A stretch of DNA of 64,000 nucleotides from an archaeon. GTDB taxonomy: Archaea > Thermoproteota > Nitrososphaeria > Nitrososphaerales > UBA183. A model generated the notes under the pieces. That model was given only the letters and a program-made list of their open reading frames with translations. It ran no database searches and was not told where the DNA came from. The position numbers and the translations under genes are program-made. The DNA is taken from the NCBI GenBank assembly GCA_021807225.1, contig JAKAPI010000001.1:1-64000 (forward strand), read 5' to 3'. Shown in pieces: positions 57,513 through 64,000 of the stretch (within the stretch, counting starts at the first letter, position 1; each line of letters starts with the position of its first letter).

Positions 57513-58914
57513 GCTCCTGAAGTTCATCATCAGGACAAGATTCTCCAGGCCACTGTTGATACTGCTCTCGATACTCGTAGCCTACGAGGTCGTGATTTCG
57601 GCCATCGTCCCACCACAGAGCGAGAGCTTCCTCCTGAGCTACTACGGGACGGGCATCGTAGCGCTCCTCCTCGCGATGGCCCTCGCTACGGGTGGAGTGA
57701 TGGTGCTGAAATCCGACCGGGACTACCTTTTCACTCTCCCACTGAGCACCAGAGATCTCTCGATCTCCATATTCTTCTCCCAGTTCATCGCATTTGGGAT
57801 CACTATACTGTTCATGTTCGTCTACCTGTCGCAGTCCCTTGCCTCTGCTTTCCTGATAGCTGATCTGGTGTCTCTCGCGCTGACGTTCACTTCGCTCGGA
57901 ATAATCGCCACGTCACTGTCAACCAGGGTGCGGACCGCCCTAGCGGCAGCCATGGCAATCTGGACGTTGTCAGGCATCGCAGGACTCCCCATCTCACCAG
58001 GGGCCGCGTTCAACGGAAACGTGATTCCAGGGACTGCGACCCTGGTCCTGCTCGGCATCGTGACCACAATCGCCGCTTTCAGAAGCCTGTCGAGGGTGGA
58101 GCTCGACATGATGAAGAACCTCGTGCGGTCTTCCTCATCGGAGATCAAATCGCAGATTAGCTATTCTGGGAAAACCCCGATTGGAGCCATATACTCGATG
58201 AACCTGTCTACACTGTCACTTGCCGGCAGGATGAACATGGCCGGGACTTCGAGATATGTCTCAAAGCGCGTCAAGACGAGATGGGTCGTCACAGCCGCAG
58301 CCGCGGCAGCGGCGGCATACTTCGCACTCGTGTTCTTCTACGCCGGCCCGCCATCGGCGCACATCACAGGCTCAGACTCCTTGCCTGCTGCAATCGGGGT
58401 GTCAATCGGGCTAGCGTACGTCTCTTTCTTCCTGTCCCAATCCGCGATTACGAACGAGCGGATTTGGCTCTCGCTGACTTCTCTCCCTCCGAGCACTTAC
58501 TTCAGGCATCTAATCGCCTCGAGAGTCATTTCGCTCCTCCTGATCCTGACTCCGTTCGTGGTCGCCGACTTCGCGCTCTTCCTCCTGGGATATGCCGAAG
58601 CGTTCGGGGCTCTGATTGTGGCGCTCACGGTGATACCCGGTTCCTATGTCCTCACGATACTATGGGCCGCATACATCGCGCCAATACAGGTGAAGGGGGA
58701 CGACCTCACGATGGCTGCCCAGTTCAATCTTCGCCAGCTATCCTCTGCTCTTCCTCTGGCGGCTGTATTCTTGCTCGTCTCTCTTGCGGCAATTTTTCCG
58801 GCGGTCGCTGTGGTCGGTGGCCTCGCGCTCATAGTGATAGCAGGAGTTCTGACCACGAGCAGCAGGTTTTGGGGGACAGTGGTAACGAAGCTGACCGAAA
58901 GCGGATTCGTCTGA
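57502..58914 (+). CDS. ABC transporter permease (ABC-2-like)
   Basis: A 470-residue polytopic protein with about twelve hydrophobic segments, beginning [19 protein letters not shown]. The central soluble loop [20 protein letters not shown] joins two sets. GTG start overlaps the ATPase stop. The substrate is unknown, but the pattern (one ATPase, one long permease) fits ABC-2 exporters for polymers, lipids or peptides. Confidence 0.82.
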   Translation: MLPRLLKFIIRTRFSRPLLILLSILVAYEVVISAIVPPQSESFLLSYYGTGIVALLLAMALATGGVMVLKSDRDYLFTLPLSTRDLSISIFFSQFIAFGITILFMFVYLSQSLASAFLIADLVSLALTFTSLGIIATSLSTRVRTALAAAMAIWTLSGIAGLPISPGAAFNGNVIPGTATLVLLGIVTTIAAFRSLSRVELDMMKNLVRSSSSEIKSQISYSGKTPIGAIYSMNLSTLSLAGRMNMAGTSRYVSKRVKTRWVVTAAAAAAAAYFALVFFYAGPPSAHITGSDSLPAAIGVSIGLAYVSFFLSQSAITNERIWLSLTSLPPSTYFRHLIASRVISLLLILTPFVVADFALFLLGYAEAFGALIVALTVIPGSYVLTILWAAYIAPIQVKGDDLTMAAQFNLRQLSSALPLAAVFLLVSLAAIFPAVAVVGGLALIVIAGVLTTSSRFWGTVVTKLTESGFV

Positions 58915-58960
58915 CAGACGGCGCTAGGCTTAAGAACTCTCAAGCCGGTCCGAATCCGTA

Positions 58961-59119
58961 ATGAGCAAGAAAGACAACGCGCCGATGCCTGCTTCGAGCG
59001 CAGGTCTGCTCACCTTCTTCAACGAAGAGACCCAGGGTGTAAAGATCAGGCCAGAGGTCGTTCTCATAGGGTCTGTAGTGCTCATAGCTGTCTCTATTGT
59101 CATCAACATCTTCGCGTGA
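58961..59119 (+). CDS. preprotein translocase subunit Sec61-beta (SecG)
   Basis: A 52-residue protein. The short N-terminal soluble part is MPASSAGLLTFFNEETQGVK, then IRPEVV and a single membrane helix VLIGSVVLIAVSIVINIFA. The FFNEETQGVKIRP block is the conserved archaeal Sec61-beta motif. It associates with SecY/SecE in the cytoplasmic membrane. A TATA-like cttaagaa near 58932 precedes it. The DUF2070 start codon lies inside its last codons. Confidence 0.92.
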   Translation: MSKKDNAPMPASSAGLLTFFNEETQGVKIRPEVVLIGSVVLIAVSIVINIFA

Positions 59120-60878
59120 TCAGAGCAACACCTCTGCCACCGAGTCTCTTGCGAGAAGGTACAGACACCTTTTCGTCCTTCCTTCTGCTTCCAGGCTACT
59201 GATTTACGGGGGCCTGGCGGCGCTCGCCATCGCTCTCGTCTCAAGGGGTACGGCAGGGCTACCATCATTCATCCTCGCGTACGCCGTATTCGTTCTGGCG
59301 TCGACCGCAATCGCAAGTGCCCTCCGAATTGCCGATGGGAGGACCATAGCCAACGTCCGTCGTGTCTCGGCGCTGCTTTTGGGAGGCGAGATTCTGTGGC
59401 TGGTATTCGGTGCCATAGGGGTAGCATACGCGCGGTTCGTCGGATCCTCGGCGCCGGTCACCAACGCCTTGGTCTTCGGGGCGTTCATATGCGCGGGGTT
59501 CGAGTTTCTGATAATCTATGGCGCTTTCACGAAGAACTCAATCCTGTCTCTCGCGCTTTCCGCGCTCTTTCCAGCCGTCGTTCTGTACCTCATAAGGTAC
59601 GATGAAATAGCCAGCCGACCCGACTTCATTCCGTTCCTTTCGGGGGCGGCCGCCTTCGCTGTCATCGCTGCGTTTCCGCACTTCCTGCGAAGAGGGAGGA
59701 CTAGCCGCGGTTACGACTCGCTCACCTTGTTCCAGGCCTTCATGAAGACTTGGACTGCAGGATACGCCGACGAACTGGAAACGATAATTGCCGACCACTC
59801 TGAGAAAGCAACAGTAGCCACCAAAGTGTTCCGTTTCAGGTCAGCATCTGGGGACATCTTTCTCGTCCTGCCGGGGGTCCATCCGGGACCGTTCCACCCT
59901 GTGGGGAGCTACGACCTGCCAGGGGTAGTGGCCAGGGAGCTCAAAGACATGGGCCCTGTCTTGACGATGCACAAGCCGGGCGGGCACGAGCACAACCTCG
60001 CCACAAGGGCAGACACACTAGAGTACGCAGGAGAGGTCAAACGCTTGGCCAAATCGATCACCTCAAAACCAGGGTCTGCTTTGCTCAAGGGCCCGCTGTC
60101 AGCGCAGATCGGCAAGGCGAAAGCGGGCGCGGTTTCTTTCTCCAACGATGCAATTCTTACGGTTTCATTCGCCCCATTGGGGTCAGATGACTTGGACACC
60201 AAGGTCGAAACCGATTTGGCGCGGACCGCGGCGGAAGCAGGGCTGGATCTTTCAGTGGTAGACGCGCACAATTCCATCGACCATGTGTTGGAGACCCCAG
60301 TCACCGACGACCCCGGGTGGATGGCCCTCTTTGCAGAGCTGAAAGCCGCGCCCACGCGACAATTTGACGTCGCATATGCTCACTCGAGCGAACTCGGTTT
60401 CAAAGGAGGTAGAGACATCACCGAAAATGGGATTGGCATGCTCATGATCAGATCTGGGGAGGTGAAGTCGGTGCTTATCCTAGCTGACGCGAACAATTCG
60501 GTCCCGTCGCTCCGGGACGAGGTGACCAGAGCCCTCGCTTCGGCCGGCTACGAGTTGCTGGAACTCTGCACTTCAGACAGCCATAATCTCGCGGCGCGGG
60601 GGGCTACCGTGGAAAGAGGGTACGAGGCTCTTGGAGAGGCGACGCCTACAGCTTCCATAGCCGACCTAGCAGTGAACCTTGCCAAGATGGCGGAGCCGCG
60701 CCTCTCCCGTGCAGATTTGGGGGTGGCCCATTCGAAGGCAGAAGTGAGGGTATTCGGCTCCAAGGCGTTGAACGAGTTCGCGGTCATGACACAGGACAGC
60801 TCTGCCTTCGCCCGACGCTATCTGCGGTTCGCTTCCACGGCCGTGGGCGTGCTCTTTCTGCTGTCCGCAGTACTCTAG
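59097..60878 (+). CDS. DUF2070 family membrane protein
   Basis: A 593-residue archaeal protein. About six hydrophobic helices occupy residues 30-200, a large soluble domain follows (FRSASGDIFLVLPGVHPGPF and HNLATRADTLEYAGEVKRLA), and a single C-terminal helix ends the chain. The HPGPFHPVGSYDLPG block with its conserved His and Asp looks like a metal site. DUF2070 is archaea-specific with unknown function. TTG 59097 overlaps Sec61-beta by 23 bp; a later start is possible. It may share an operon with secG. Confidence 0.85.
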   Translation: MSSTSSRDQSNTSATESLARRYRHLFVLPSASRLLIYGGLAALAIALVSRGTAGLPSFILAYAVFVLASTAIASALRIADGRTIANVRRVSALLLGGEILWLVFGAIGVAYARFVGSSAPVTNALVFGAFICAGFEFLIIYGAFTKNSILSLALSALFPAVVLYLIRYDEIASRPDFIPFLSGAAAFAVIAAFPHFLRRGRTSRGYDSLTLFQAFMKTWTAGYADELETIIADHSEKATVATKVFRFRSASGDIFLVLPGVHPGPFHPVGSYDLPGVVARELKDMGPVLTMHKPGGHEHNLATRADTLEYAGEVKRLAKSITSKPGSALLKGPLSAQIGKAKAGAVSFSNDAILTVSFAPLGSDDLDTKVETDLARTAAEAGLDLSVVDAHNSIDHVLETPVTDDPGWMALFAELKAAPTRQFDVAYAHSSELGFKGGRDITENGIGMLMIRSGEVKSVLILADANNSVPSLRDEVTRALASAGYELLELCTSDSHNLAARGATVERGYEALGEATPTASIADLAVNLAKMAEPRLSRADLGVAHSKAEVRVFGSKALNEFAVMTQDSSAFARRYLRFASTAVGVLFLLSAVL

Positions 60879-60897
60879 GAGAACGGATTTAGGCGCT

Positions 60898-61527
60898 ATG
60901 TCTTCGAGCTCTAACATGGCGCGTCCTCGGGGATTATTCATCGCAATCGAAGGCGTGGATGCGGTAGGCAAGAGGACCCAGACTTCTCTGCTGAGGGATT
61001 GGCTGCGCGAAAACGCCAAGTCGACCTACGCGCTTTCATTTCCCGCCTACGAGACCGCCATCGGGAAAGAGATCAGACGGTTCCTGGATGGGAGAGTGGA
61101 ATACCCTCCCCAGGTCAGAGCGATGCTCTACGCCGCAAACAGGTGGGAAAAGAAACCCGAGCTTGATGAGGCCATTGCAAACACGGACGTCCTGATTGTC
61201 GACAGATATTCCGGCTCCAACTTCGCCTACGGCGTTTCTGGGGGCCTGAAGCTCGACTGGTTGACGAGCCTTGAGGATGGGCTTCCTATGCCGGACCTGA
61301 CCATGCTCTTGGACGCTCCCCTCGCAAAGCTCGTTCCAAGGAGAGGGACCAAAGATTCCTACGAAAGGAACACAAACCTACAGGAGCGGGCGCGGGAGGC
61401 GTACTTGGAGCTGGCAGCGAAGTTCGGTTGGACAGTAGTCGACGCGAACAGAGGCGTCCAGGAGATCGCGGGGACAGTCAGATCCGCGGTCACGAACGCC
61501 TTCGGCGTGAGCGGCCGAACCATTTAA
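60898..61527 (+). CDS. tmk: thymidylate kinase
   Basis: A 209-residue P-loop kinase that phosphorylates dTMP to dTDP. The P-loop is FIAIEGVDAVGKRTQTSLL. The base-binding and Mg2+ residues are in LIVDRYSGSNFAYGVSGG, and LTMLLDAPLAKLVPRRG follows. It serves the DNA precursor pathway with thyX. ATG start; short gap after DUF2070. Confidence 0.93.
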   Translation: MSSSSNMARPRGLFIAIEGVDAVGKRTQTSLLRDWLRENAKSTYALSFPAYETAIGKEIRRFLDGRVEYPPQVRAMLYAANRWEKKPELDEAIANTDVLIVDRYSGSNFAYGVSGGLKLDWLTSLEDGLPMPDLTMLLDAPLAKLVPRRGTKDSYERNTNLQERAREAYLELAAKFGWTVVDANRGVQEIAGTVRSAVTNAFGVSGRTI

Positions 61528-61553
61528 GACTCCAAGGCCATTTTTCAGGCCGG

Positions 61554-62837
61554 TTGAAGCTCAAACCGGTGGGCGAAATCAGGGACCCGGTCCACGGGTA
61601 CATCCAGTTGACCGATGTCGAGAAACAGCTTATCGATTCCCCGTTCGTCCAGAGACTGAGGAAGATACACCAGCTTGCCGGTTCGTACTTGGTGTATCCG
61701 GGTGCCACGCACACGAGGTTCGAGCACGTCATCGGGACAATGCACGTAGCTGGCCTCACGGCCGAGGCGCTGGCTCAAGGAGCCGAGATGGACCCTGAGC
61801 TTGTGCAGGAAGTGAGACTGGCAGCACTGTTACACGACGTAGGGCATGGTCCGTTCTCACACATGTACGAAGACGTGTTGAAGGGAAAATCACATGAGGA
61901 AATCTCGCAGCGGGTGATACGCGAGACCTCGGTCGGGGACATTCTGGACAGCTACGGTTTCTCTCCAAAGAAGATGTCAGAGTTCGCGGTAGGGAGACAG
62001 AGGTCCAGGGCGCCGTTCATGAACGAAATCATCGCAGGGAGTTTGAGCGCAGACATGATGGATTACCTCCCACGCGACTCCTATTTCACGGGGGTCGAGT
62101 ATGGAAAGGTGGACGCGCAGAGAGTGATGAACTCTCTCCACGTAGCGGCTGGGCATCTGGTGATCGACGACGCGGCAGTCTACGCCTACGAAGCGCTCCT
62201 CCTTGCCCGCTACGAGATGTTCAAAGCAGTCTATTTCCACCGTACAGTCCGCGCCGCGGAGCTCATGCTGGCTCGCTCTATGCAGCTCGCGGATGGGGTC
62301 TTGGGCCTGACCGACCTCAAAGACCTTTCGAGATATCTCGATCTCACGGACGAGCTCGTGATACACAGCCTCGTAACACTGGAACCGTCGACTCCAGACC
62401 TTAGGGAAGCGAGGCGCCTAGCGGTCGATTTCAACGACAGGCGACTTGTGAAGTGCGCATTCGAGAGGGTCGTCCAGAGAAAGGAAGAGAAGGTCGGTCT
62501 GCTCTTCGCAGACGAATCTGCCAGGGAGAAGACCGTGGCTGCCATCGCTGAGGCGTCAGGGGTGGACCGGGGGAAGCTCTACCTCGACGTCCCCACAACC
62601 CCATCGGTTCCCTATACCTACACCAAAGGGGTGTTGAAGGAAGTGAACCTGCTGAAATTCGAAGGGAACAGGAAGGTGGTGAGGGCTGTCCCCCTGAGCG
62701 AGTTGTCGCTTGTGGGTTCTATCGCTGGGTTCATGGACGTGCTGCGGGTATACACAACGCAGGAGAACAGGCCGGCGGTGGAGAAGGCCACCTCGAAGCT
62801 CTTCAGAGACGACGGTTTCGTCGAAACACTGGTCTGA
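61554..62837 (+). CDS. HD-superfamily phosphohydrolase (dNTPase/SAMHD1-like)
   Basis: A 427-residue HD protein. GEIRDPVHGYIQLTDVE starts it; the metal ligands are in THTRFEHVIGTMHVAG, LAALLHDVGHGPFSHMYED and LSADMMDYLPRDSYFTG. This family includes dGTP triphosphohydrolases and SAMHD1-like dNTPases, which set deoxynucleotide pools. TTG 61554, about 30 bp after a TATA-like catttaaga, is preferred over the frame that runs back into tmk. Confidence 0.9.
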   Translation: MKLKPVGEIRDPVHGYIQLTDVEKQLIDSPFVQRLRKIHQLAGSYLVYPGATHTRFEHVIGTMHVAGLTAEALAQGAEMDPELVQEVRLAALLHDVGHGPFSHMYEDVLKGKSHEEISQRVIRETSVGDILDSYGFSPKKMSEFAVGRQRSRAPFMNEIIAGSLSADMMDYLPRDSYFTGVEYGKVDAQRVMNSLHVAAGHLVIDDAAVYAYEALLLARYEMFKAVYFHRTVRAAELMLARSMQLADGVLGLTDLKDLSRYLDLTDELVIHSLVTLEPSTPDLREARRLAVDFNDRRLVKCAFERVVQRKEEKVGLLFADESAREKTVAAIAEASGVDRGKLYLDVPTTPSVPYTYTKGVLKEVNLLKFEGNRKVVRAVPLSELSLVGSIAGFMDVLRVYTTQENRPAVEKATSKLFRDDGFVETLV

Positions 62838-62876
62838 TTATGTTGGGCGTAATATACTAGCCACGCCTAAACTTCC

Positions 62877-64000
62877 GTGGAGTTCGGCGACCGTTTCGCC
62901 TACGAGACCTTCCGACCGGGCCAGAGGGAACTGGCAGAGAGGGTCTACAGGGGGTGTACAGAAGGCGGGATACTGATCACCGAGGCGATGAGCGGGTTCG
63001 GAAAGACCTCCGCCGTGCTCACGGGGGTTCTCTCCGCGGCGGAGGAGGCAGATTACAAGATAGTCTACGCTTGTCGGACAAAACGCCAGATTAACAGAGT
63101 AGTAGAGGAGATCGCAAGGCTCCAGGTAAGACACCCGTTCAAAGCCGCGTCAATGCTTTCGAAATACGACTACTGCCTTCTTAGGCGGCATAGAGCAATT
63201 CCTCCCGAGTCGTTCGGGTGGTACTGCACCTTCAACACAAGCAACAGCCTCTGCTCCTACTTCATGAACGTGCCTCTGACGAAAGCGTTCGGCCTTCTGG
63301 TGCAGAGCACCTTGGAAAAGGCGCCTCGTCATCACGAGCTCATGAGAGGGGCCGAGGCAATACACGTTTGCCCCTACGAAGTGACGCGACTAGCAATGGT
63401 GCAAGCACGACTTATCGTGGTGCCCTATCAGTACGCCTTTGACCCGAGGGCCATGTCCATGCTCTTTGACAACGGGTCGGTGGAGCGGAAGCGGGCCATA
63501 ATCGTCGTAGATGAAGCACACAACCTTCGAGACTTCTACAGGGGGGCGGGCTCTGCTACTTTGTCCCTGGACCAGGTCAGAGGGGCATCTCGAGAGGCGA
63601 GGGCGTTATTGATGGAAGAAGCCGCAAAATCGCTGTCTGCCTTGGAATCGTCCCTGGAAGAAATCATCACCGCTACCCACGGATGGCGTCTGGACAAGGG
63701 AGCCGTCGTCGAGAAGTTTCGAAGCGACCGAGGCACCGCTTGGCTTCAGAACCTGGCGTTCGAGCTGAGCGCAAGCTCGGGGGCGGCTTGGGGTTCGGTG
63801 ATGTTCGAACGCAGGCTCCCCTCTTTGATTCTTCGGGTGGGAGAGTTCCTCTCGAAGCTGTCTTCGTCATCTCCCAGCGTCTTGGTAAAGTGGGACAACT
63901 ACCTGGGGCTGGTCGACCCTGACCCCGTCAGGACCACGTCAGACTACCTAGGAGAATTCGGGAGCGCCATCCTTGTCTCCGCCACGGTGAGCCCATCCTC
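62877..64000 (+). CDS. XPD/Rad3-family DNA helicase, truncated by the right edge
   Basis: The first 374 residues of a superfamily 2 helicase. Walker A is EAMSGFGKTSAV (residues 36-47), DEAH is IIVVDEAHNLRDF (residues 207-214), and cysteines 100, 117, 126 and 165 lie in the region of the Fe-S cluster (YDYC, WYC, LCSYF, HVCPYE). XPD unwinds DNA 5'-3' in repair. GTG 62877 about 28 bp after a TATA-like gtaatata. The frame continues past 64000. Confidence 0.93.
   Translation, partial: MEFGDRFAYETFRPGQRELAERVYRGCTEGGILITEAMSGFGKTSAVLTGVLSAAEEADYKIVYACRTKRQINRVVEEIARLQVRHPFKAASMLSKYDYCLLRRHRAIPPESFGWYCTFNTSNSLCSYFMNVPLTKAFGLLVQSTLEKAPRHHELMRGAEAIHVCPYEVTRLAMVQARLIVVPYQYAFDPRAMSMLFDNGSVERKRAIIVVDEAHNLRDFYRGAGSATLSLDQVRGASREARALLMEEAAKSLSALESSLEEIITATHGWRLDKGAVVEKFRSDRGTAWLQNLAFELSASSGAAWGSVMFERRLPSLILRVGEFLSKLSSSSPSVLVKWDNYLGLVDPDPVRTTSDYLGEFGSAILVSATVSPS

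Noticed and set aside
1..64000. CRISPR array, insertion sequence or prophage
   Set aside because: No regularly spaced direct repeats of array type, no transposase or integrase motif and no capsid or terminase genes were recognised.

Overview
The window is archaeal. The evidence is the gene content: both subunits of DNA polymerase D, Orc1/Cdc6, an RPA-type single-strand binding protein, Alba, aRF1, Elf1, Sec61-beta, geranylgeranylglyceryl phosphate synthase, an XPD-type helicase and BHB-style tRNA introns. DNA polymerase D together with Alba, a RadA-like/PolB2-like cassette and non-canonical tRNA introns suggests a Thermoproteota (TACK) lineage, perhaps a non-ammonia-oxidising Nitrososphaeria or Bathyarchaeia relative; that placement is inference. 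The DNA is GC-rich. Genes are packed tightly on both strands, TTG and GTG starts are common, and most first genes lie about 26-33 bp downstream of a TATA-like box, which points to mostly leaderless mRNAs.

Layout. 1-6.4 kb: tRNA-Leu with an intron, an F420-type oxidoreductase, a lactate-oxidising flavoenzyme, an MFS transporter, a PEP mutase/isocitrate lyase family protein, a CNNM/CBS protein and UMP kinase. 6.5-15 kb: aRF1, a TGS GTPase, a primase-large-subunit-like protein, an aldo/keto reductase, a QueT/QueC pair for 7-deazaguanine (archaeosine) metabolism, and valyl-tRNA synthetase. 15-23 kb: a zinc-ribbon HNH protein, a second aldo/keto reductase, tRNA-Thr with two introns, DinB polymerase coupled to a SWIM protein, a methyltransferase, an FAD oxidoreductase, a 58-residue zinc-binding candidate, a quinone oxidoreductase with a SnoaL protein, and an ACT-domain protein. 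23-33 kb: a Cys-rich winged-helix protein followed by a 20-residue microprotein with seven cysteines, Alba, an aminotransferase, RPA, a class A beta-lactamase-fold protein, two tRNA-type genes, methyltransferase, GGGP synthase and Elf1.

33-40 kb carries a likely replication origin. About 560 bp without genes, between a VapBC pair and two HTH proteins, contain three ORB-like elements (Orc1 boxes) and paired GTGAAC repeats. Orc1/Cdc6 follows downstream with an ORB-like element in its own promoter, and DP1 converges on it. 40-46.5 kb: phosphohexomutase, a ThyX gene next to a ThyX-like paralogue without the catalytic motif, dienelactone hydrolase, tRNA-Ser with two introns, IscA-type protein, peroxiredoxin and several small archaeal proteins.

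46.7-50.5 kb is the most interesting block: a four-gene unit of a zinc-ribbon RecA-fold ATPase with a degraded P-loop, two tandem paralogous small helical proteins, and a divergent B-family polymerase whose motif C reads HGIVDS. It looks like a PolB2/Dpo2-type damage-tolerance cassette, an archaeal analogue of bacterial ImuA-ImuB-DnaE2 mutasomes. 50.4-64 kb: PPOX protein, a third aldo/keto reductase whose conserved N-terminus starts at an ACG codon, DP2, SHMT, an ABC transporter pair, Sec61-beta, a DUF2070 membrane protein, thymidylate kinase, an HD phosphohydrolase and the start of an XPD helicase that runs off the right edge. Overall the window is an origin-proximal core region rich in replication, repair and nucleotide-supply genes. 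No insertion sequence, prophage or CRISPR array was seen.
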